From Mansonella perstans (lineage: Eukaryota; Nematoda; Chromadorea; Rhabditida; Onchocercidae), in NCBI GenBank assembly GCA_037074765.1, contig JBAMDO010000099.1, positions 62,001-126,000 of the forward strand: 64,000 nucleotides of DNA, given 5' to 3'. The notes beneath the pieces were generated by a model. The model saw only the letters and a list, made by a program, of their open reading frames with translations, had not been told where the DNA came from and made no database searches. How positions within the stretch are numbered: the stretch's first letter is position 1; every line of letters starts with the position of its first letter. Position numbers and translations under genes: made by a program. Of the stretch, positions 32,542 through 45,400 are shown in pieces.

Positions 32542-35186
32542 ATGAAATTTTTTCATAAGAGGTTTGCTATTTGAAGATTGATCGGTATAATTGAAAGAAA
32601 AGCAAAGAATTTTCTAAATTGAACTATTTGTGATATTATGAATCTTTTTAATTTCGAGTGATACTTGAATAAGTTATCTTTGAAATTTTTCAGATCAGTA
32701 AATTAAGAATCTTTGTTCTTCATGTAAAAATTATCCACAGCATTTCATTTCAGAACTTCCCAGAGTTTGTCAGTCAATAATCTGTATTGCAGCACTACAC
32801 TGAGAAATAATGTATCCCGGTTGAGCTGGAAGGATGTGAACATATTCTTACCACCAAAGCTGAATGACACAGTAGCCGAGGTGTTACGACTTAACGAATT
32901 ATTAGCTTATAAGCAGTATAAATGTGAAGAAAGTATCTCTGTTGGTGATAAAAAAGGAGCTTTTACAGTTTGTATTGATGAACGATCAAACGAAACAATG
33001 CGGTATGTAATTTTTAGAAGTGATCATCTTGATAACGGTATTTAAATTATTACTGTTTGCCAATGTTCGATGAATCCATTCATTTTTAGAAGTTATCAAA
33101 TTTAGCATTTCAAATTTTGTGAATAGAAGTGCTTATTGCACGAATTCCGGATATTTCAATAACCAGGTTCGTGTATTTTTGATATTTCAGTGATGCTTTA
33201 TTCATTAGCGGTTCGCCAGATGATTTTATTTTCTATTTGACTGAAGTAATCTCGGAACGATGGACATTTTTTGTTCCTGCAGAATTCGAACCACTTGACA
33301 ACTTAGGAAACGTCGGCAAGTCTTGCCAAAATTATATTAGTGTTTTATTTCACGTTTGATTTGGAAGAGCTGAATGAATTGAAGAGTGAATTTAGTTGAC
33401 CAAATAGCTTGCAGATGCCGAGATGCATTATATGTTCCAACTAAGCAATGAAGGTATTTGGGATTCTGATGAAATATTGCATGAATTATCGGATAGACAA
33501 TTTGATATCGCATTCATCAACTTCTATTCACCCATTCAAGGTAGTGAATCGAAAATGACACGACTACAGAGACTTCGTGATGCACCCAAATTAATGGAAC
33601 AAGTTTTAAAGGTTTCCACTAGTATTTTGGCTTTTCATCCGAAATTAGAAAGTACTGCTCTATTTGAAACCATGTCGTAATGTTTATTCAGGTTTTGCAA
33701 GCGGATCAGTTGCACCTGATCATCGAAATAGGAAAAAATGTGGAAAATTTAGTATATGATTGGTATTTATTGCTCTACCAGATGTATCTTAAATATCATT
33801 ATGCTCTTATTGGAGCTGAATCAAGTTTCCCCTGTGACCGAGCGGTTCGTAATTGCTGGTATCGACTCAGTTTCATAAGAAAAGCTCATCATCAAGTGGA
33901 ATTACCTGTTTTTGGCTTTGGTTAATAACTTTGTATTTTCATTTTTAGCGTTCGTTAATATCCTGAAAAAGAAACGATATATTAATGGGATCCAGTAACC
34001 AGTATTGTAATTTAGTATAATTCATGTATTATAATTATTATAATTTTAATATAATTCATATATAATAATATTAAAATTTGTAATTTGGTATAATTTTGCT
34101 GCTAACTAAGCTTTGGGAAGTTATTTGGTGAGAATAATGTGCATTGGTAATGTTTTATTAGTTGATCAGTACTAGGATTATGCAGATTAGGAATGAGTAA
34201 CTTGTGATATTACTTAATCACCCGTACATTTAGGTTCTCCAATAGAAGAGAAGAAGCGGCTTATGAAGTATTTGACAACCTTTATAAAAGAAAATGTGGA
34301 TTGTAATGAAGTAGCGAAGGTTGGAAATGTTATGCCTATACTGTGCAGGCTAAATATAGCAAAAAATCCATGTACTGTTGTTTATGTGAGGTATACATTC
34401 TAAATTTTCCACCATTATGTATATATTTATATGTAGTATCATCGTAAGTAGTAAATGGTAGCCTGTGACAAATTTCTATGAACTGTATTTTAGTTATCAT
34501 GGATTTGAAGTGATGAAGAATTTCGACCTCTTTCTTCCCTGTAAAGTTCATTTTTTTTCACCAGTGGAGTCAAATCAAAGGTATTTTTATTAGTGTTGAA
34601 CAGTGGGATGAGAGTTATCATTTTGTTTGATTCTGTACAAGTTGCAGTACCTGACAGTTGTTTATTTCAGGTTGGTTTCAACCCAAAACATGCATTCTTA
34701 TGGTATTTCACCGTTTTTTTCAAAAAATTTCACAGTTCCTGATGGCAGCGACAATTCATGGTTCCTGATAACTTTGTCAGATGTACTTAATGTTGTAAAT
34801 GAAACTAGAATAAATAAATTTATTTTGGACCTCAATGGTGGAGAGTGGGATGTTTTTCCTGCATTATTGGAAACGACTCGATTCAGGAACATTGCCCTAG
34901 AAGTAGATTTCAGAGTTCGGTGAATATTTTCGAATTAAAATTAATGGTTTTCAGCAGTGGGAAAAGGAATAATGCATGACTTTTAGCAGCTTTGAATCAT
35001 TTGGTAAATATCCGAACGACAACTTAATCCATTTCTAGATTTTGGTTCGGTGAGGACAATGAAAACTATCGTCGTATCCTGATGTATTTCTTGCGGTTTG
35101 AAAGTTTCGGATTCAGAAAGTCATATGCGAAGATCATCAATGATAGTACTGCAGTCGTCAGCTTTAGAAACACATTACTAGCTTAG
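32542..35186 (+). CDS. Protein with two methyltransferase-like halves (FkbM-type C-terminal half)
   Basis: Nine exons can be joined with consistent phase into about 486 aa: 32542-32561, 32754-33002, 33191-33315, 33415-33611, 33692-33920, 34234-34390, 34494-34580, 34671-34919 and 35039-35186. The first (MKFFHKR) is the least certain. The N-terminal half has strand-helix patterns such as [27 protein letters not shown] and [10 protein letters not shown]...YRLSFIRK. The C-terminal half has [25 protein letters not shown], then [20 protein letters not shown] followed by [11 protein letters not shown] and IALEV. The last part resembles FkbM-type methyltransferase domains, where a valine/isoleucine-rich strand is followed by D-x-EG-x-E-W-D. 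Here the usual acidic residue in that motif reads N-G-G-E. The halves may be a duplicated fold. Substrate is unknown and activity is not assured. Exon 3 can end at a GC or a GT donor, giving nearly the same protein. Confidence 0.5.
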
Positions 35187-36429
35187 GATATTAAAGTTTG
35201 CAGGAAATATGAAAGTCTGGTGATCCATATTATATTTCTGTTTTAGGATTGTATTTTACTGACTGAAGAGATCAATAGAAGTATCTTTTTAAAGTTTGAT
35301 GAGAAACACAAACATCCTAAATTGTTTCATTATGAGTTTTTTTTTTTATTCGAGATGACAATTTGTTACATTTTTCTTATGTCCAGTGATTTATATCGCT
35401 CCGAAATATTTCAAGATGGATTTATTGTGTGTAGGTGTTTAAATGGAGTTGGCTTCACGAATCATAGTCCTACCTGTCTAAAAGGATGCATTCAACTATT
35501 GTTAATTTGAAAAATTTAACTGGATGCGGTTAATTTTATCTGCAACTGTTTTATTTCAGTTTTCTGTATTTATTTTTAATACTGTGATATATCTGATTTA
35601 CGGGTGTGTTTTTGTAATCCTCTTTCATATTTTTCCTTTCATTTGGCATTTAGGTACTCGATAATCTCTTGTGATTACACATTTGTTATGCAGTCTGTGA
35701 TATAGATCAACGATAGTATCATTTACCTTTTTGTTCCCGATAACGGACGAAATCATCGATAGGTGCCGTCGGTAGTTGTATATCGATAGATGCAACTAAT
35801 TAGAAAATAACTAAGGGCCTTATTTTGTATTGATTATTAATTAGAATAGATGTGTTATGCTATATATAATTTTGTTCATTAAAATTTTCTTATTTCGATT
35901 AAAATTATGCAGTTTTGCTATCGTAAAAGTTTTTGACTGCAGTATTGGTGTGGTTGGTCATTCCACTTTAGCAATTTAATATCTCACGCATCTAATCTAT
36001 TAAATTTTTCATTTGTATGTTTTGTTTTTTTCTAAGCAAATTTTGATTTGACAACAATTCATTAATACTTTTTCATAGATTTAGTTGCAGTTGCAGTTAT
36101 ATTACTTTTCCTACACTTCTGTTTGCCTCTCATAACTGTTGGCTATCATTTCCCTATTTGTGTGATGAAGATAAAACATTTAAGATTCATGAGTAACGTG
36201 AGTAACGTTAAGGAACATGAGTAACGTAATGCAAAGGCACTCTTTCCATCATTTACTAATTTATTTTCAAGTATTTTAATTAGCTATCATCCTGGAAGAT
36301 AGATAGTTGCAGTTAGGAGAGATTTAGGAGGATTTGTATTTAGTCCATTTACTTGATATATGCCATTTTTTCTGTTACGTAAAAATTAACTTGTAGGACA
36401 ACATATTCCATTTGACTTCGTATGGAACG
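35187..36429. other. Intergenic, methyltransferase-like gene to GPx
   Basis: About 1.2 kb. The plus-strand frame at 35322-35510 shows no splice or family support. I see no RNA gene. The GPx promoter should be at the right edge. Confidence 0.5.
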
Positions 36430-37545
36430 ATGGGTTCATTTTCGGTTTGGAAGAAATGGATATGTTTGAATGAAACTGGAACGAATCTTCAATTATTAAT
36501 TATTGCGTTATTTGTCACATCATGTCAACAAGGTTTTATTATTCCTGTTTTAATCGCGGATCTGAATTATAGGAAATGAGGAACAAAAAAATATATGTTA
36601 TAGTTTGTAATGATGCTATTGTCAAAGTTCTTTGTTTCATTATAGTCGAAAATTCTTCGAACACTATATATCAATTTCGAGTTCGTGATATCAATGGCAA
36701 AGAAGTGTCGTTGGATCGCTATAGGTTAGTCTGTCGATATATTTATATTCTACTGTTAGTCTGCCGATACATTTATGATTCTACTAAGTCAAAAGGAATA
36801 GCTGAATATGTGTTGCAGGAACAAGGTCGTTCTAATAGTAAATGTGGCATCTCATTGTGGTCTTACCCATTCAAATTATGCCCAGCTGAAGGATTTGCAG
36901 GATAAATACAAGAAACAAGATCTGGCAATAGCTGCCTTCCCTTGCAATCAATTCGCTTCGCAAGTACGTTCATCATTTTTCATGGAATTTAAAATATAAA
37001 TGAAATTTTTGCAGTTTAAAGGAAGCGGTAATACAAGAAAAATAGCGGTAAGTGAGGGACTGATAATGGAATGATTATCTTAGTCTTTTTGAAAATGACA
37101 AATATTTGCAGGAACCTGAAAATGAGGAAGTAATTAAAGGTTTTGTGAAGGAAACATTCAATTTTGAGCCCGACTTATATGCCAAAATCAATGTCAATGG
37201 CCCAGAGGAGCATCCACTGTATACATTTTTAAAAAGCCAAAAAAGTGGCACTCTAATAGATGCTATCAAGTGGAACTTTACTAAATTTCTTGTCAACAGA
37301 CGTGGCGAAGTGGTAAATGGGATTTTTCACGATTTATATACTTGTTAGATATCAGCTTTTTAAGATATTTCTTTTGATATTGGATGGAAATTCAGTGAGT
37401 AATATCATTATATTGATCTTATGAAAGCAAGAAAGGTTTCTTATAAATGTGCTTATTATAGGTAGAACGGTATGCTCCCACAGTGCAACCAAAGGACATA
37501 GAAGAAGACATTGTGAAATTATTGAACGAGCATGTTGATTTATGA
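36430..37545 (+). CDS. Glutathione peroxidase family protein with N-terminal membrane/signal segment
   Basis: This enzyme family reduces hydrogen peroxide and lipid hydroperoxides using glutathione or thioredoxin. Exons 36430-36532, 36646-36724, 36819-36963, 37015-37047, 37112-37312 and 37462-37545 join in phase to 214 aa. The four active-site positions are present: Cys in [10 protein letters not shown] (a TGT codon, so the cysteine and not the selenocysteine form), Gln in FPCNQF, and Trp-Asn in IKWNFTKF. The fold continues with [21 protein letters not shown] and a C-terminal helix. The first 34 residues contain a hydrophobic run ([12 protein letters not shown]) after a Lys/Trp-rich start, suggesting a signal peptide or anchor, plus Asn-glycosylation sequons NET and NSS. 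Filarial worms are known to make secreted cuticular GPx. The fourth exon is only 33 nt and is discussed in the findings. The start is the ATG at 36430; the one at 36422 runs into a stop. Confidence 0.88.
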
Positions 37546-39465
37546 TTCAGTCAAAGCATCTATCAGATTTTCTTGTATTATATTGATGGTGAGCGCTAAT
37601 CTTATCATAAAATCAAAAGCCCTACGAAAAATCTGCCTCATTATTTTTTTTGGTCATTACTCAATTCTCAGTACTTAGGAAATTTAGTTTTTCCATCCTA
37701 TGTGAAACAAATTACACCTGAATTTCTGATGTTTCAGCAAGTATAAAAAGCAGAAAATAATAAAAGATAATAAAAAATAAGATAAAAATAGAAAAATGAG
37801 AGAAAAAAGAAATGAAACAGGATAATCTGGGCAGAAAAAAAAGTGAGCAGAAATGAAACAAGACAGAAATGGGATAAATTTCAGTTCTATTCATCAATCA
37901 ATTACAATTACACTGCCATATTTTAATTTTCTCGATGAATATGATCTGGTTTTGTAATTACTCTGCGCATTTTGTGCTTTATCGGTAGCATTTTCTTTCA
38001 TTTTCCACTTAATAAACGGCCAAAAATAGGTCTCTTGCTCTCTATGTCCAAGTATTGATAAATTGGTGTTATGTTTTACCTATAGTTCTCGGAGTATTCA
38101 ATAGTTTCTTCATCATTGGCTAAAAACAGAAGATAACCATATAGAGAGTGATTGGTCATTATTACTCCTGATATTTATGTAGATTTTGGTGCAGAATACA
38201 ACTAAAATTTATGCCATCAAATATGTAATGAGAGAGCTAATTCTTCATTTTTGATTCAAAACTCCAAACATAATTAGGTTATGTTATTTTGCCTGAAATA
38301 CCATGTATTAAGCAACAAACAGAAGAATGTCTTGTTGTATCTAACTTGCTTAATAGAATATCGTTCAAACAATTCTTATAGTGCGGTTCTTAATGTTGTT
38401 ACAGAGGTAAAATTGATAGTTTTTCATATTGCTATAATTAATTAAGATTCGAAAAATATAGCCATTTTCTTGTTGATATGTGATCGATCAATTTATGACT
38501 TTTCAGTTGGAAGAAGTTTGTTAGTACTGAAAGTTATTAAATGAATTAGATTATAAATTGAATATGATTGAAATGCAGTACACATTATTGTTTTTTAATG
38601 AATATCGATATTTCATGGTTGATTTACGAATGATCCGGTGTGATGTTAAATATCCAGCGATTACTTATTCATCATTTATTGCTAGGTACTGATCACTGTA
38701 TCCCCAATTTATAAAATAATTTTATCAGGTGATGTATAATCTTTCTCATATATAATATATTGATACTTTTATTATTTTGATGTTAAGTGCATTGATGTAA
38801 TATGAAGTATGATATTCATGAATTTTTTATCATTAACATGAAAGTTATTGATTAATAAAGAAATAAGGGGAGTTGATCAATAATCGTTATCATTGCAAAG
38901 TTTTTGGTATACTTCTATTTCCTATAAAGCTGTATATTTCATTTAGTAACTGTTAAAACGATCCATTTTGGAAAATTATTTTAATTTCTGTAAGGAATTA
39001 TCTTAATCAATGCACAGCACTATGATAATGAAAAAAGTAAGATTAAATCATTAAAGTGGATAAAGGAAGGTAAGTTTTACGATGCTTTTTTGACGATAAA
39101 CAAACTGGCCTGGTATTTTTTTACAATCTTGAATTATCCTCCCTATATATGGTCATTGCAGATTGATTTTTTTGCATCACATAAAAGATATTTTATGGTT
39201 TGACTTTTGTGAACAACGAACATTTGTGGAAAGATTCATTCCATTCCTGAGCAGTCACATCAACATATCAAATTTTGAAGGTGGGAAATTAATATAGCTA
39301 TGTTATATGATAAAATATACCTGAATATAAAATCATTTGTTCTTTTATTGTTATCTCAAGTAGCATATTGAAGGACTGATTTTTTTGCATGACATTTAAT
39401 CATTCTCAGATATATTTTACGATCGAAATGTCGGGATCATCAGATTTGATTAAATATTCGTTGAA
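37546..39465. other. Intergenic, GPx to Twinkle
   Basis: About 1.9 kb without a supportable exon. The minus-strand frame at 37712-37897 is a low-complexity artefact of A-rich sequence. The Twinkle promoter or spliced-leader acceptor should lie near the right edge. Confidence 0.5.
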
Positions 39466-42400
39466 ATGATTATATGTGGAAATCTGTTTGTTGCACGATC
39501 ACTTCGATTCAGCAAGTGGAAAGCCTTCGTGAAAGAGCGTAAATCACGGTATCATCTTACGGTAAATGTTTAATTCTTGAATTTGATGAAGAACTGCATT
39601 TGGATATATCAGTGAAAAAATCTAGAAAGAAATGTAAATTTGACATTCATATAAAGGAAATATTTATTAAATTTATTTAATTTAACGCTGTTGCAGAGAC
39701 ATACCAATCAGCAACTCACTTTCGAAAGTATCATATATGATTTTACACAACAAGCTAAAGCTGAAAATAATACTAGTAAAGTCAGAGTAAGACTTTATTA
39801 CTTCAGGAAATATTTAGTGTCCTTACTATTTTCTCTTTGCAATTAATTTCCAAATTATGGTGACTATACGGTGACTAAATAAGAATTCAGTTGTTAAAGT
39901 CTGCTTTTTCCATTGATATGATTGTTACTGATCCATTTTTGATTGTTCTTCCAACGCATTTTATTTCTTTACTCGCTGTTACGTATTTCAAAATTATCTC
40001 AATTAATTTTGGAATCCGTGGATTCTAATGAAAATTTCAATAGCTTAGTCATTTAGCATACGTTACTTTTTGTTTTTCATTAAAAGAACTGGTCATTTCT
40101 GAATATTTGAAGGATATCCGACAATCGGTCATTTCCGATAGGAAGAGCTCTGAGAGAAGCACGAGATCAGAGATCATCGATTTTCTTGTAACATGTGGAT
40201 TACCGTATAGTCTAACTGTGAGTTAATTTAATCAGTTCTTGCTTAAGTCTTGAGTTTTGGTAATACGTTTGTTCATTTTCAGTATTTGATGATATACTTT
40301 TAGTCTGATATATTTCTGTTTTTTTTTTTTTTTTTTTAAAAACGTTCAGCATAAGTGTATTAAAATCAATGATTCTTTGAGAAGTAAAAGATTGAATGTT
40401 ACCATGAAATTTAGCCATATCTGGGAGATATTCGAACGAAATGTTTGTACTGCAACTCGCTGGACACAGCCTGCATTTCGTTTCGTGACACCAGTATCAT
40501 GTGCACTACATGTGGCCATGCTACTACATTTGACATTTTCAAGGTATTTTTTTCCTCTTTCATTTTTAATCTGCTGCAGTTATTATTCCCTGCTCTTACT
40601 TATTTCATTGCTAATTAATCAGATTGGAATTTCTAAATCCCTTCATTTTAATAAAATATTGGAAGGATTGCAAGTTGTATTATTTGTAGCAATTGCATGA
40701 TTTGTCACCAACTTTTCATTAGATTATTAACTTTATCTTATAGCGTAGTATTGGCGAAATATCTTTAATAATATAATTTTTTCAAAATGCTCTTGCATCA
40801 AATAGAAACATACGGTAAACCACTTATCAAGTTTTATGCTTTTTGTTGTTGTGTTTGCGCGACATAAGAAAAGTAATGCCAGTGAGTATGACGTAAGGGA
40901 AGTAATGCCAGAAAGTATTCAAGAGTTAATTTCAGGGTGAAACGCTAGCTGAATTTTTGATATTTAGATGAAAATTTTACTTGTGAACTTATTTCATTTA
41001 ATGATGGAATGTAGTATTTCATCGATATGAATGTCGTGGAATTGGTTTTAAGTGAAATTTGAGCTCATAAATATGGATTGATTGCATCTATTATGGAAAG
41101 AGGAAGTGGTTGGCCAATAATGGGCCATTATCGTGGATCGACTAGCCATACTGTTCTGTGGGATGTTATTGATCAATTAATAATTTATAAATTGTGATTC
41201 CTTTTCACTGAGCGATAAACATTTAAAAAAACAAACCAATGACATTGTGATTTTCAGTGTCATTACTTTCATCTTGGATAGTATAGTTTTTTTAGTTGTT
41301 AGTTGTGGGTGTTCTACCTAATATTAAACTTAACACAATAATTTGTCTTGTTTTGCGCAATCGAAATGTGAGGATTGTTCTATCCTATATTAAACTAATC
41401 GCTCCTTTATGAACTAAGTTTCTTCATTTGTTCCATGAATGAGGAATTTGTTGGAAAATAGCTCGTTCAAATTTCTGAAATCAGTAAATATAATTTGTCC
41501 CCTCTAGTTATCACTGTTAATAGGTTTCCATTTCCTGGGTAATTTATTTCCTCCATTCTGAACTTTCATCATCTCTCATCATTATCGTCATACTTTTGTT
41601 AAATATCACTTTATTAATTAATAATTCCCTTATTAAGTGATGAAATAAGCAAGACCTGAAGAGGCGAAACATTATAGCTATAAAATAAATGATCATTTAT
41701 CTTTATCAAAGATGGGAAACTTCAAATATTCGATGCAAAACTTTGCCGGTGTCCACTCTTTATTTTCATAAATTTCTGTGTCTCTCATTTCAAATATTAT
41801 TCGGTTCAATCGGCTCAAATTTTTTCATCGCAGCTTAAAGCTTTCGCTGTCATCCAAATTTGGAATATGATGATAGAGGAGAGGAGAGGAGAGAAGAAAA
41901 ATATTTCCTCTTTCACTATTTAAAAATATTTCATTGGTTTTTATCCGTCCATAAACTATTCATCCATGGCATTATATATTGCTCTAAATAATCATGTTTA
42001 GTTGATTTGTCGATTTGGCTAGCATTTATTGCCCACGCCCTTTTTTTTCACCTTTTCAAGAAAGCAGCCAGGTATTTACTGAGTGCTTGGCTAAAAATTA
42101 GGCACCATTATAAGCATAGCATTAAGTTACCACTTTTCCTTTTGCTGAAATTGCTTTAAAAAATTGCTCCATTTATTCTGTGCAAAATGAGGCCATCATA
42201 TATTTGAAATTTTTTTTTTTCCAAATTTCAGTGTGTATTTTGCTTCATTTAGCGATATATGATAACAAGAACAGCTATATTTTTGGCCAAGTTTTTATAA
42301 AATTTTCTTCAATGGTAATTTTACAGTTAGCAGTCAGTTGAAAGGTATAAAAGCGTAATTTTTTTTGAAAGAATAAAAGCATCTGAACAGAAATGAGAAA

Positions 42401-45400
42401 GCCGTTGTTTGTATTACTTCTTCTCTCAGTTACTCATCACTGGTCACATTTTCCCCGAATAATCCATAATGAAAAGAGCCAAGTAATGGAAGTACTGAAA
42501 ATTTGCCTAATTTTCATTCTTCTCTTACCTTTATTTACCTCTGTGTAACTGTTTATGCGAATAATGCATGTTTTGTAAGCAGCTAAATGTAAAGCTTCTC
42601 ACCATTGAGGCTTTTTCATTTTCATCCTGGGATGGTAATTGATTTTTAAAAATGAACGAAAATCTTCCAGAAGTTGTTGTTGGAAAATATCGAACAACAA
42701 CCAGTAGAAGAGGCAAATTCATCCGTCCTACGTCCATTATTACAAAAGGATCCGAAAGAAGGCACTTGGAAATACGTTACAGCATTGCAAGTGCCAAAAA
42801 AGGAAGTTATCATTGAAGAAGGACGTGGAAAAGGCAACCATTTGCCTGCAATGGACGATGTTAGTTCTTTTGATCTGTCGTATTTTAATTTTTTTTTTTT
42901 TTATTGTTTGTGCAACAAAGACAAATATTTAATTCGATTTCATAAATTGATTATTTCAGCTAGACTCAGACCTATATGATAAAGTGAGTTACTTGGATCT
43001 CATATCGCAGCATGAAGAAAAAGAACGTCAAAGAAAAATTAAAGAAGCAGAAAGTTTTCGTCTTTTGCGTGAACAGTAAGTTATAAAATCGCAGAGAAAT
43101 GCAAAAAGAAAATTAAAATTAAATTCAAATTAAATTAAATAAATTCAAATCAAAAAAAATAAATTGAAATCAAACGAAACTAAATTCAAGAAAAAAAAGT
43201 GAAATTAAATTCAAATTAGAACTCGCAGAAATATCTAATCAATGAGCGAATTTTAGAATCATAGAAATTAGGTATATTTGTGAGTTAAGGCAAGAAAGCA
43301 TCTTTCTTTTAATCTATTAAGGATTCATAATTGTAGAATTTCTTGTTTTTTTCTTTTCTTTCATAAATTTATTTCGTGAAATTTCTTCACTGTAATTACA
43401 AGATCATGATTTACCTGGATAAAACATTAGTGGACCGATCCGCTAATAGTAGACTGTTTATGAACCTTGTTTCAAAATATTATTTATTGAAATTAAGAGA
43501 TCATATCGTTTTTTATTGCGATAATTTTATTCGATGATGCCAAATGATATTTTGAAGAGAAAAATAAGTGAAAAGCTATCTCAATTATGTGGTTTTTTTT
43601 TTTACTCAATTAGATTTCTCTCTGCTGCAGTAATTTTAATCTCAATGACAAATGTGCTTTTTGGTTTCATTCATGCGTAACTGCCCAAAAATTTGCCCTT
43701 TAATCAAGAGTCTTGTGAAGGTACATTGACGAGCCGATTGTTTCCTATCGGTTGCCACTTTGTGTGGTCCATGCATTGGCTCTTACCTTTTCATCTCATA
43801 AATTTTTTTTTCGAGAAATGATTCCTTTTGTTTGACTAACAGAGCTAGTAGTAAGCATTCATTCAACAAAGTAACCCAGTAACTTGCCTTTCTTTGACAT
43901 TGATATTTAGTGAGGTGGAATAGTTATAAATTTTATCATTATTTAGAAAAAGTAATTGTAAGAGCATAATGATTTATTTTATTAGGCCAAAAAGAGAAGT
44001 AGCAAAACCATTATAATTTCGCTTTTTATTCAATCTCTCATAGCTCTTTTATTTCCTGAATTCGAGGTTTTTCCATAACAAAATTTTTTATTTCTCGGAT
44101 TTGTGTTTTTTTTCTTTGAAAAAATGAAGTGGAAAATTGGTTTTGAAAATTTAGGATTAAATTAGGCATCAAATTTTTCAATGGACAGTCTTAATTTCAG
44201 TGAGCTACAGATGGATGTTTTTATTAATTAAATTTCCGAGTTTTGTCGAAATTTTATGTATCAATCTTTTGAACAGTCCCATATCCGTTCATAGATAATA
44301 TAGTAATCGTTCAGGACGAACAACATTTCATCTTTTTTGATTTATTTATGTTTATGTTCGTTAATTTTCAATTTTTTATACAATGATTTTTAAAGCAGAA
44401 TTTATTTATTATATTTCTATTATTCCAATCTTCTCTTTGCATGTTTCTACAGGGCTGATAAGATATCACCACGTGTATTTGATGACGATCACAGTTCGAA
44501 ACATTCTTTCGCAGGTAAGCCTGCGGAAGGTAAGCCTTGCTTCATTCTTTGCTTTTATTTGCTTTGAAAATAAACTCCTCATTATTATGATTTGTTTATT
44601 ACTATAGATTATTGTTATTCCGATTTCTTTTTGCATACTTTTACAAGATTGTAAGAGACATCACTCCTGTCCCTTTCCTGCATATTACAAGATCCGAGCT
44701 AAGTGAATTCATAGCTGCTTTTTAATATAATTTTTTTTACGATTTTTAGTACAATTTTTAGTACTGATGCCAAGAAAACTTGTGGAAACTTCCACAGTCT
44801 CGATCCTTGTTGTTTGACCTTCCTATTCTTCTTTTTAATTCTGTTAAATCAAATGCACCGCTGTTTTGGACATGTGTTTGACTTATGATTGTATCCGATA
44901 CAAAAGTTAAAATCCATTAGACATGTTATCATTCCTTTTTACCAAAATTGAGTATCTCGAATAAACTTTTCGAAATCTGCCAAACACGTTCAAAAATTGG
45001 CATTATAAATCTTTTAAAATTGTTACCATTTAAGCTGGTTCATTAAATATGCCTACTGATCCCATTCTTCGACTGATATGGATGGATGCTGTGGATTTGC
45101 GTGAATTGCAAGATCACTCCGAGCAAAGCGAATTCCTAGTGCTCAGGAAACTTCTTGGCATTGATGTTGGTGTTTTGCATATTATTTACCAGAGTTTTTT
45201 CATTTTATATTTGATCAGAGAATTATTCTATTTAAAAATAACGATGAGCGCTTTTTTGGGAAATTCAAATTACCCTTCCTATTTCACTAAATGTTTGTAT
45301 TTTCGGATATGCCTTCTTCATATATACAAGAATTTATTCTCATTTACGTCTGAAAAAAAAATTTTTTTTCAGCGTATATCACATGACACACTTTCACGAT

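Noticed and set aside
33692..34233. A gene end at the TAA near 33923, making two separate genes
   Set aside because: A phase-1 donor two bases before the stop codon joins exactly to the acceptor at 34233, and the combined protein reads smoothly; kept as an alternative only.
42651..42832. A 54-codon frame starting [10 protein letters not shown] overlapping the Twinkle exon
   Set aside because: The overlapping frame ([10 protein letters not shown]...KEGTWKYV) continues in phase into the following exons and aligns with the Twinkle N-terminal region.
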